The notes beneath the pieces are model-generated. The model was given only the letters and a program-made list of their open reading frames with translations. It did not search any database and was not told the DNA's origin. 64,000 nucleotides of DNA from Daucus carota subsp. sativus (taxonomy: Eukaryota > Streptophyta > Magnoliopsida > Apiales > Apiaceae), in assembly GCF_001625215.2 (NCBI RefSeq), contig NC_030387.2:33379606-33443605 (forward strand), given 5' to 3'. The translations under genes were made by a program, and so were the position numbers. Shown here in pieces: positions 36,031 to 46,145 of the stretch. Positions within the stretch are counted from its first letter, which is position 1, and every line of letters starts with the position of its first letter.

Positions 36031-36906
36031 TTAGAGGGTGTTTTGCGGCCGTTAAACCTTGAAGCCTGGACTTTAATGTCATTTTTGATTTTAAATTAAA
36101 AAATATTTGTTATTGTAATAAGTCAGTAAAAATAATATAAAATTTCGAAGGCCCGATTAAAGCGTAGAAAAATTAATTTTATTTGTGACTTTATATGATT
36201 AATGTTAATATCATCGTTCAAATAGATATCGAATCAAATTTATTTTTATTATTATATATCTTATACTTATAAATTACTCGAAATATAAAATCATAGAACA
36301 CACAGAATTATAATTTGCATCTATTGCGTTAAGCTATCTCAAATCTTGATTCATTATTTTAAGTTTATCTCGACGGTCTTTTAATGTTTTGTCATGCTTT
36401 ATTTATTGGCGGGTAAATTTTTGTGAAATCTCATTTTTAATTAAAATGTGAATATATTTTGCTGATAGATTTTATATGTAACAAACTTGACACTTTTTTC
36501 GGATTTTACATCCAACAAACGTTAAAGGAAGATTTAATGAAGCTTGCAAGCAACTACTTATATAAATATTACTCAAAAAAAAAACTACTTATATAAATAA
36601 TTCGTTTCATTTCTTCTTTATATTCTAGATTTTAATTTTGTTCACACTTTCTTCAACATCTGTCCTCTAAAAATTAAAAAGATCCGGTTAGAGCATCTCC
36701 AACCATCGAAAACCTTTGGCTAAAAGGTGAGTTGACATACTTAAAATAAAAAAATTTTGCCAACAGTTCGAAAAACAACTTCAACCATGGTCAGCTGTTG
36801 TCTATAAATTTAGCCAACTTCCTATGGATGGCTAAATTTGACGAACCTCTACAGGTCTGTAAGAATATTACACATCATTTATTACCATATTGAACTGATA
36901 TATTCT

Positions 36907-37399
36907 TCTTTTTTTTTTGATAAAAAGGAATCAATTCATTAATCAAAAGCCATACGGCATCTACAAATATAATCGAAATTGGACAGACGCTGAAGAATAT
37001 CGCTGTTGAATCCTTCCTTCTTGGAGGGGCAACTGAGCGATTTGAAGATGATGAATATATACACTTGTTTCATTGTTTCCATCTGATTGGTTTTCACCTG
37101 ACTGTTCTGAACAATCGACCATAAATGCGATTCCATAATAACCTTCAAGCCTGAATCAAACCCATAAAAATCATGCCGATCTATGACCTCGGTCATGAAG
37201 AACACCAAAACACACCAAAACAAAACAACTCAACTCTCACAAGAAGGAGAGACTAACAAAACCCAAATAAATTGGGAACTTATTGAATGGAAAATACGAT
37301 TGCAAAACAGGAAAATAGAAAAAAGGAATTGGGGCTTTCCACCGGTGAAAGCCGATGGAAGCCCCCTCGAAAATCTTTAATGGAGGCTAGGGTTTTTGA
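36907..37399 (-). mobile_element. Non-LTR retroelement nested in the Harbinger-like element
   Basis: A 14-base direct repeat, AACTGATATATTCT, flanks the segment (36893-36906 and 37400-37413). On the minus strand the insert begins near AAACCCTAGCCTCC and ends in TTTTTATC followed by a short poly(A), seen as poly(T) at about 36909-36918. A long target duplication plus poly(A) indicates target-primed reverse transcription. At 493 bp it is an internally deleted LINE, a SINE-like derivative or a processed copy of an unknown transcript. Confidence 0.72.
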
Positions 37400-37525
37400 A
37401 ACTGATATATTCTATTTTAACAATCTAAAATATTAATAACATACTATTTTTAAATTATAACCAACCAATATAGCCAATACTATTGAAGTAAAATGTCTTA
37501 CAGGTTCATTAAATTTTACATAACG

Positions 37526-37603
37526 TCATATAGGTCTTATTTAGCCAACGATTATAACCAACGCTCATATAGGTCTTATTTAGCCAACGATTATAACCAA
37601 CGC
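37526..37603. repeat. 39-bp direct tandem repeat
   Basis: Two perfect or near-perfect copies of a unit starting TCATATAGGTCTTATTTAGC, close to the right end of the Harbinger-like element. Confidence 0.9.
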
Positions 37604-37620
37604 CGTTGGAGATCCACTTA

Positions 37621-38695
37621 GACGCGAACAAAGTCATGACAGTTTAGTTTTAGACCTATGTCCTAATCTATCAATCGTTCTATAGATTTATAGGTGGATT
37701 GTTTAGATTTTGTCACTAATATTCATATATGAAATTATGTTAGCACTCTTATAATTCTATCACAAGCCAGAAACACAAAAGAAGTTGAAATCGACTCCAA
37801 CTAAAATGAATATGATATTAATTAATTTGTCAATGTTACATATAACAATCGGAAATACACAAGAAGTTGAAAACTAACACCTATTATTATGAATATTGAA
37901 GTTGTGTCTGTAAACCTCATGACACGATGATACCTCTCAAGAAATAATCTCTAAAAAAAAAGCATGAATATCCTATAATTGATTACCACTTGTTGATAGT
38001 TTCGATAACGAAGTTTGTAATATTTAAAAATAGAATGTAAAATTCACGTAAATATCATAAAACCCATTTTTTCTTGTAGAACCAGATCTTATTTCGGACG
38101 AATTATCCAACTATTTTCCTGATATTGTGGAACTATACTCGTTGCAGAAGCCAGCAAAAAGTTTTATAGTTAAAAAAATACAATCCTTGAAATTCTTGTC
38201 CCCGAGTTCATTTTCTGCTGATCACAACGATCATAATGCTAATACTAGACAAATTTCGCCTACTCATTATACTCATTACGCATATAGACATTCTTAAATC
38301 TAACTCCAACCAAAATATTAGGAAAGTCCCGCACAAATTCCGTCAACTCACAAACAGAAAAATAATAATCTATCGATTCTTACACATCCCCGTACCACAA
38401 ACACGATCAATAAGAACTATATCCTCAAAATTTAATGTCAGAATAATATCAGTCTTCCTGGCATAATATTATCGATCTTCGACTCTTCGTTTATGAATCA
38501 ACATTTTGAGAGCCGGCTCTAAAACACTTAGGTCAAATTTGGAATCTTTTTAAGAAATCATGTCGAGCCCAAATTCTAGTTATCATAGGTTTCAAAATAT
38601 ATATTGGTGCACTTAACAATAATTTATAAAAAATAACTCTGCAATTGTATAAGACCTGCTGTTCCTTCTTCTCCATTCATTTTTATATAGTGTCT
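37621..38695. other. AT-rich intergenic DNA
   Basis: About 1.1 kb with no convincing gene or complete element. Confidence 0.5.
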
Positions 38696-38703
38696 ATTTT
38701 GAG

Positions 38704-39607
38704 CATTGTTGTGAAAAGCGCAAATCGGACCTAGGCGGTGAGATTACCTTCTAGCGCTTAAGCGTTAAAGCGGCCGCTTAAGCGGTTTTTAAAGCGGACC
38801 ATTAATCGGATTATAAATAAATATATAATATTTGATTTTTATTAAAAGAAAATTATTCGTATGTTATATAAAATTTACAGGGATATACTACTCCCTTCTT
38901 CCCATTTTAATAGTCCACTTTGCACAAATCACACATTTTAAAACATAGTAAATGTGATATATTGTAATCATTGTAGTCTATTCTATTAAAAATTAACATA
39001 ATTTGCATTTTAAATCATGAAAATTGTATAAATTAATAAATGTTATTATTGAAATTTATAAAAATTGTATTGGACAGAAAAGGACAAATAATGTGAGAAT
39101 TTTTTTTAACAAACAAGATTATTAAAATTTAAAATAAGAAGAAAGTAACATTGCAAAAAAAAAAAAAGATTAATTGAGTAATAATAAAACAAAATATTCG
39201 CTCGTCTTGAACCACCTAAAGCAGTCTTACACCTAACACAACACAGAGTTAACGGAGGCGGTAGGTGGGATGAAACAGCTTCTATACCTTCGTCACCCCA
39301 TCTCTTCTCTCTATCCTTCCACTTCATCGCCACATCTATCTCCTCCCTTCCCCTCCCTCTCTCTTTCTGTCTCTCCACCCAATCTCTCTCTTCTTCCTCG
39401 TCTTCATCGAATCCAAACTCCACCCTTTCCTTCTCTCCCCTTCCCCGTCCCGCTTACCTCGTCTCCGGATCCAATGACGGCTCAGCGGTCAAAGTCCCGC
39501 TTAAGCGGGTCAAAACCCGCTTAATCTCCCAAAACGTTTAATAATCCGATTTAGCTCTAATCGGAGTGTTTCTTAATCGCCCACTTAATGCGCTTTTCAC
39601 AACACTG
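38704..39607. mobile_element. Non-autonomous hAT element, 904 bp
   Basis: Ends CATTGTTGTGAAAAGCGCA and (reverse complement of right end) CAGTGTTGTGAAAAGCGCA differ at two early positions. They are bordered by identical 8-bp duplications ATTTTGAG at 38696-38703 and 39608-39615. Subterminal GCTTAAGCGG motifs recur near both ends, as hAT transposase-binding sites do. The interior holds a pyrimidine-rich stretch (39270-39524) with an 84-codon low-complexity frame, and a lone MITE-like half-end at about 38890. No transposase. Confidence 0.9.
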
Positions 39608-39615
39608 ATTTTGAG

Positions 39616-40799
39616 ACGTCTCTCTTTTTTTATACATTTTAAAAATAATAATTTTTAATATAAATAAATACCACATTAACTACTTTCTTCGAATTTATTT
39701 ATTTCATAGTAATATAAAACGCTATTATACACATTATTTTTTTCTTCGTTATCTCAAATTTATTATTAAATATAAATTGGTCCAATTACTTAACACCTAA
39801 TTTTATTCATTTTTAAATATTTTCTTGATTTCCTTAACCACCATCTGATTATTCTGATATATATAACCGGGTGGACGGGTGAAGTAGTTTTTAACCGGCA
39901 GTGAGACTTCGAGATCAACTCCACAAGTTCAAAAGTAAGCTCCAGACATTTAATCGAATTTGTTATCAATATTGATGTTACTAGATAGTAGATTCCGTTG
40001 AAACCCTTGAATTCGAAAGTAATCGTAATATTGTCACATAGCAACGAGCCAGTCCCCCGTCAAAATAATGCACCACCAAAAGAGAAACCCACATGTTAAT
40101 GAATTGTCACGCAATTATCATTCCAATAATTTGTTCACCCACCGCAAAGTCCACTCATTTCGTTCTACCATGATGATTAATAATTAGTACTTTTTTTTAT
40201 AAGAAGAACTGTATATAATTAATTTTACCAGTTTTGTATTAGTTGACATATTGCGACTTTTTTTATTCTATTAATCTAACCTCAGTGGCCACGATTACAT
40301 GAAACATGTCCAGCTTCCTGGGACACTTATTCTTCATTCGAGGGGTACGCCATTTTGGTTTACTTTATTTTCTGATTTTGAACACACTTTTTTATATATT
40401 GATTTATAATTAAAATTTTCATTTATAAAATATAATTTTATAAACAAAATGTGCTGATCAAAATCTTAATTTATGAAAATTAAATTAACAAGAATAAAAT
40501 AAAGAGAAGTAAATAACTTTCTTACATGGTAGTGTGAGAAAATTTTAAGTAAAGTTTCGTTGCATAATATATTTAGTATATTTATTTTAAATAAATATAG
40601 TAAACTATATCGAATTGTGTGTAGTTGAATGAATCAAGTACTAAGAATCATAAAATAAACTACTTTATCTACAAAATTACAAATTATTTGGAAAAAGTTG
40701 AGAAATCTGTATATAAAAAAGATTTGTAAAAAGAAGGGATAGATACCAATAATGCAGGCTATCTAAATTGGTAGCGTGAAGAACCGATACTGAAAAATA
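39616..40799. other. AT-rich intergenic DNA
   Basis: About 1.2 kb between the hAT element and the MITE pair. No gene or element with two ends was found. Confidence 0.5.
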
Positions 40800-41034
40800 C
40801 TCCCTCCATTCCAAAATAATAGTCGCTTTGACTTTGTACACGTATTTTGAGGTGCAAAAAAAACATACTTCTAAATGTTATTTTTGAAATTTTCTTTTTC
40901 TGAATAAAAATAGAGATGTTAAACTTTTATTCGGAAAAAGAAAATTTCAAAAATAATGTATAGAAGTATGTTTTTTTTACATCTCAAAATACGTGCACAA
41001 AGTCAAAGTGACTATTATTTTGAAATGGAGGGAG
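40800..41034. mobile_element. Stowaway-like MITE A, 235 bp
   Basis: Ends CTCCCTCCATTCCAAAATAA and TTATTTTGAAATGGAGGGAG with flanking TA on both sides. The element is nearly palindromic over its full length. It pairs with MITE B in inverted orientation. Confidence 0.92.
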
Positions 41035-41124
41035 TAGGTGGTTTGTTTGCACCGCCCCAGAGTAAAAACAAGTCCAGATTTAATACAGCAACTGCTACCG
41101 GAAGTCAAGTCTGTCAGTCTCATA

Positions 41125-41359
41125 CTCCCTCCATTCCAAAATAATAATCACTTTGACTTTGTGCACGTATTTTGAGATGTAAAAAAAACATACTTCTATA
41201 CATTATTTTTGAAATTTTCTTTTTCCGAATAAAAGTTTAACATCTCTATTTTTATTCAGAAAAAGAAAATTTCAAAAATAACATTTAGAAGTATGTTTTT
41301 TTTGCACCTCAAAATACGTGTACAAAGTCAAAGCCACTATTATTTTGGAACTGAGGGAG
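41125..41359. mobile_element. Stowaway-like MITE B, inverted copy of MITE A
   Basis: Flanked by TA (41123-41124 and 41360-41361). Its sequence is nearly the reverse complement of MITE A; only a few substitutions separate them. The two are 90 bp apart. Confidence 0.92.
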
Positions 41360-42062
41360 TAACTTACTAAACCTCGTAAGTCAACAACGGTAGACATTAT
41401 TGTCAGAGACACATTCGACTCCTTCATTTTTTATAATAATTAAATTCTTAAAAATAAAATTTATTTAAGTGCAAGAGCATCTAAAAAATTATAAATACTC
41501 AAGATTAACGGGCGAAAGATTATAAGGGAAGATTTATCAATGCAATACATGATTTTATAATCAGAAATAGGATAATCGGTGGAGCTGATTATAAATTAGT
41601 TAAATAATCAGAGATTAATCAAAAAGACTAATTAGATTAAAGTTAAGATACTTAATAATATTATAATAAAATTGTTTGATTTATTATAATAATCTAATAT
41701 TTTAAAAAGTCTATAATAATCAATCGGATTTTAAATCAAAAAGACATCTCGCAAGAGATAAATCAAAAATTAATCATAAATAAGAAAAATAAATCAAAAT
41801 AAATAAATCACCCGCAATCATAACCTAATGCCCTTTATCTCACCACCGATATAACCTATGTTGACAGCACTCTTTAATCCTGGCCGTATAAGTACAAACA
41901 TCATATATCGCTCCCCTCCTCTCGAACATTACAGAATTAAATGAATCTCAAAATTTAAATTGCCTCCACTGCAATAAGCCTCCACTAGTCTAATAATTAT
42001 ACATACAACTATCTGTATCTATATCTACATCCTCTTCAACAGCTCGTTTTGAATCAAATCAA
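41360..42062. promoter_or_regulatory. Upstream region of the MASS-type gene
   Basis: AT-rich DNA with many GATTAAT-type motifs, then a more C-rich 5' UTR-like stretch just before the ATG. A TATA-like CGTATAAGTAC is near 41884. The element is tentative. Confidence 0.4.
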
Positions 42063-42470
42063 ATGGAAGGATTACAGAGATCTGCAGTATCGTTCAGAAG
42101 GCAAGGCTCGTCAGGTCTGATCTGGGACGATAATCTTCTCAAAGCCGAGATTGATCGATTCGATCAGCGTAAAGCTAATCAAGACCAAGCAGATGAAGAA
42201 GCGATGAAGAAGGAAGATGAAAACGACGCCGTTGCGTCTGTTGAGAAAGTCAAAGATGAGATTAAGCCGATAAAGACGGGCGGATCTGGAAGTACGATGG
42301 AGAGGAGCAGATCTAACGGCGGACGCGCGTATCGTACGGGTAAGGTGTCGCCGGCGATTGATCCGCCGTCGCCGAAGGTTTCGGCTTGTGGATTTTGTGG
42401 CGGTGCGTTTGGGAAACGCAAGGAGGCGCGTGCTCAGCGGAAGCCGAGATCTGGTAAGCGTAAGGTGTGA
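42063..42470 (+). CDS. MAPK-substrate-like protein (At1g80180/MASS type)
   Basis: Single exon, 135 residues. The N-terminus MEGLQRSAVSFRRQGSSGLIWDD and the block MERSRSNGGRAYRTGKVSPAIDPPSPKVSA match the small plant family around Arabidopsis At1g80180 and At1g15400, described as MAP-kinase-cascade substrates. SP sites in VSPAIDPPSP would suit MAPK phosphorylation. The C-terminus is Cys/Gly- then Lys/Arg-rich (CGFCGGAFGKRKEARAQRK). No enzymatic domain; a regulatory role in stomatal or developmental signalling is known for relatives only. The coding sequence is clearly more GC-rich than its surroundings. Confidence 0.9.
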   Translation: MEGLQRSAVSFRRQGSSGLIWDDNLLKAEIDRFDQRKANQDQADEEAMKKEDENDAVASVEKVKDEIKPIKTGGSGSTMERSRSNGGRAYRTGKVSPAIDPPSPKVSACGFCGGAFGKRKEARAQRKPRSGKRKV

Positions 42471-45072
42471 TGTTGTGTATATGTAATTGGTGGTTACGCC
42501 GGTGGAATGTTCCGGCGAGGAGTTGTTGAGATGTACTGTGAGTCACCCCTATAATGACGATGATATGAGTATTTTAAATTTTAATTTTGAGTTATTAGTT
42601 GTTGAATGAGTTTTGAATTTCATGTGCATATTATTATAGTTTGCTGATGAGAATTAGTTTATCTGAATTTGAGGATGTATTTATTCATGCCTCTCTTCGT
42701 TTTTTCTAATTTTTTTAATAAATATATAAATTTAGACATTTATTTATTAAAAAAATTAAAAATTGTAATCGAAAGTATATTTTGTGTAATTAAATTAAGT
42801 ACAAAAGGAAAACGGAGGGAATATTAAAGTATGCTTCATTGTCATAGTTATTCATTTATCACGGGGAATTAAAATTGTACTGTAATTTATCACAATCGTC
42901 ATTCACATTTATTATTGGAATTTAGAGGAAATACTAGTAGGAATAATTAATCAAAATCCGCCTAAAGTACTGTATTTGTTGAAAAAGTGGTTACATTGAT
43001 TTCTGTACAGTAACTAAAGCCAAATTAGAAAGCGGGTGTGTCTGCTGTTGATATGCAAAGATAGATGAACATCTACTCTGATTGGAATTGTGAATCATAA
43101 CGGAGCTGCATTATGAAATGGCGGCAAAGAATAACAATGTGACGTGATACTCGATACCTCATGGCTCTCCGGAAAAAACCTTAACCAGTAACCAAAGGTC
43201 CAAGGAGTACTTAACATACAGGAGCCGCGGAACCGGGACTTAAACTTAAGAGGGCTCAAACAGTATTAACCAGGGGTCGTTCGGGTGCGAGGTACGGGAT
43301 CGTGTACATAAAACGTTAGTTATTATGAAACGGGTACGACCGGTGAATCCGGTTCGCGGTTCGATATCTTGATCCCTTTTAGTGATTTTTCACTTAACAA
43401 TATATAGTGTCAAGTTATCTTCTTTTCTTTTATCGCTTAAGTTAAAGGTGGATCGTCAAAATCAGGGAACTCGAACATGATCCCTGGTGATTCGGGTCGA
43501 AGAGGAATCGTGTTCAGGAATATTTCATATGGATGCTTAACCATCACAAACCCTAACATCAAATTATGTTCATCAAACAACGAAACGTCCACATTATGTT
43601 CACCAAAATAGCGGTTTATCAAATTATATACCACTCAATTATTCAAAGTTCAAACTTTAATTCCTGAGAAATCCGAAAACCCCAATTAACAATCTCTTTA
43701 TACAAAATCACAGCACATACAAAAAGATTAAAGAATAACAATTTATCCAAAAATCAATCAAAATACCATAACTTAAAATGTGGAAAGTAAATCTCTCTCT
43801 ATGATATTTATACTATTTCTTCGAGTTCAGGAGGGCTCTAGTATCTCCTAGCCTCCTCTGATTCCGCCACTGACGTACAGATGAGTGTGCCAAATTTTTG
43901 GGACATGGAGCTCTTCAAAAGTTAGTTATTTGATATGTAAGTTATCGGCAAATTCCTAATCTCCTTAAATATTTAAGGTTCATTTATCATCACTCGTAAA
44001 TAAGTAATGGTTAACATATTTCTTATTTGTTTTTTTAATGATTAATATTTATATTTCATTTTTTACATACTATTTCTCACATTTTTATATTTTTCACATT
44101 TTTACGTTATTTTTTAGAAATTGAATTATTTATATATTTAGGCAATCTTGCTGCGACACTACTGACATGCTCTTAATCAATTAATAGATGAATATGAACT
44201 TTCGGTGGAATCGTGGATCAGTGGTTAATCTGTTTTGTTTCATACGACTTTTTTGACGCATGCTTCTAGATGTGATTATATATCAAAAGAATTATTAACT
44301 TTTAAATGTTATTTTAACTAATGTAAGTATAAGAATTTTTATTACTCACAAAAATTTGAAAATAATATTTCTACTACATAACCGAAACATTTACAAAAGT
44401 GTGTAAAAAAAAGAGAGAAGCAATCAACCTGCAAAACAAAACATAGCAGAGCTCATCTTCAATCTTCTGCCAAATAGTTGCACCAATATGTTCATTTCAG
44501 GTAGTTATGCAAGTTCTGCTTGAAGTTTAACTTAAATAATCATAGCAATCGAACTAATAAGCTAAAAACTTTAGGCCCCCAACTGAGCTAAAATGCATAT
44601 TTCGAATAAAAGGATGCTTATATTCCACAGCGCCATCTCTTGTTTAAAAGTACATATTTTGTAAGGCAACGGATTCGAGAAAATGGTCTAACATTGAAGC
44701 TTCAAAGAGTGAATAAAAGTGGACTGAATGCTGATGAATAATCTATCCATTTACAGAATGCTTTGAAGAAAAAATATGCGCAAATATTCTACTTTGAGAA
44801 AAGTTATTTTTTAACAACTAAACAAGCGTAAAAAAATGCTTCTTAACTTTTTACGCAAACGGTACGAATAAATAATTCTAATTTAAAACTCCAGAACAAA
44901 CACCCACTATGTCATGTATTCGTTACTCATAATTTTTGAATATGCTTTTCCGGAACTTTGTTCCGTACTCTTGTATTTATCGATTTTTCCCATTTAAATT
45001 CACTCACCTATATGTGCAGGACTGCAGGGCAGATAAGATAAGATAAAACTAAACGTAGCTGGTCAGTTGGTA
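42471..45072. other. Intergenic region with one unassigned small frame
   Basis: About 2.6 kb. It holds the MASS gene 3' UTR. A 65-codon minus-strand frame at 43437-43634 (ending MFEFPDFDDPPLT) has plausible amino-acid composition but no family I recognise and no visible partner exon. The rest is AT-rich. Confidence 0.45.
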
Positions 45073-45350
45073 CTCCCTCCGTCCCTTTCAATTCTATACA
45101 TTTTCCTTTTCGGGTTGTCCCATTCAATTCTATACATTTCAAAACTTTCCTAAAATAATAAATTTTTATAATATAAAAATCCCACACATCCACTAACTTC
45201 ATCTACTTTTTCAAATCTATCACTTATATATTAATAGGTCCCACCACTTTACCTACTTTTCTTTCTCTTTCTTATTATTTTACCTTACTTTATACACTTT
45301 TAGTCTCCGTGCCCAATACAAATGTATACATCCCAGAGGGACGGAGGGAG
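45073..45350. mobile_element. Stowaway-like MITE, 278 bp
   Basis: Ends CTCCCTCCGTCCCTTTC and AGAGGGACGGAGGGAG with flanking TA at 45071-45072 and 45351-45352. Related to the copy at 28761 (both contain ATTCTATACATT/ATTGTATACA and a CCCACCACTT/TA segment). Confidence 0.9.
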
Positions 45351-45767
45351 TACTTAATTAGGTCTCATCTGTGATTTTGCAGTTAAACAATAATGGCCCA
45401 TCACACACTCACACAACTCACACACATCTGACATTTTTTTGCATCTTTGGAATTGTAAGACTAACGTAAGGTCAGAATAGTGTGTTTACAGGGGTTGTTT
45501 ATTCACACACTATGGATGTTAATTGTTATATGTTGGTTTACACTTTACACTGCATCTCAAGGAATTTATTTAGCTTTTCTTATCAGATAAATATAGGCAG
45601 AAATCAAAAGATAGAGCAACTTACCTGCATCTGTTTCACTATATGAATTACCCTTTTCCGTTCAGCTCAACCACTATACCATCAAAGGTTCCGTTATCCA
45701 AAAATGTAAAAATACACCGAAAAATTGTTTCCTCGTGTTAAACTTGTGAGACTGAGCTATCATATTA

Positions 45768-45842
45768 TGTTAAATGATCAATTCTCCTAAAATCTCGAGA
45801 TGTTAGGAGGAGGGTTTACGAGGATCATATTATATTGTAACA
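45768..45842. repeat. Short TGTTA...TAACA repeat, copy 1
   Basis: Some 75 bases with a central ATTCTCCTAAAATCTCGAG and AGGAGGAGGG block, closely matching 51142-51211. It resembles a tiny solo terminal repeat or MITE; no exact target duplication is visible here. Confidence 0.6.
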
Positions 45843-46145
45843 TACTGTATTACACCATAAACTAAACCACGCAAATGGTTGGAAATCACTGTGAATGGGT
45901 TTTGGGTGGTAAAGATGTAGATATGTCATACATAAAATCCAATCAACTCATTAGCGTGCTGAACCAGAAGTGTCACTAAATCTATGTTATCAGGTCAGTG
46001 GAATACCTAATTCAAACTAAAAACTATGTGGAATATCAAGAAAGCCAAACAGTTCCAGATATTACAGACAATTTACATACTATAAATTTATGTTACAAGC
46101 TGTACAGATTCAGAAGCAAAATATTCTTTTCCTTGAGAAAAATCA

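Larger units (their letters stand above)
36691..37617. mobile_element. Harbinger/Tourist-like element, 927 bp
   Basis: Inverted ends GAGCATCTCCAACCATCG and GTGGATCTCCAACGGCG (right end read in reverse), with exact TTA target duplications at 36688-36690 and 37618-37620. It is non-coding except for the nested insertion at 36907-37399. Confidence 0.78.

Noticed and set aside
38888-38930. CTCCCTTCTTCCCATTTTAA resembling a Stowaway end
   Set aside because: Only one end is present; it is probably a fragment inside the hAT element.
42690-42821. Possible MITE with CTCTTCGTTTTTTCT and AAAACGGAGGGAA ends
   Set aside because: The ends pair poorly and no TA duplication supports it.
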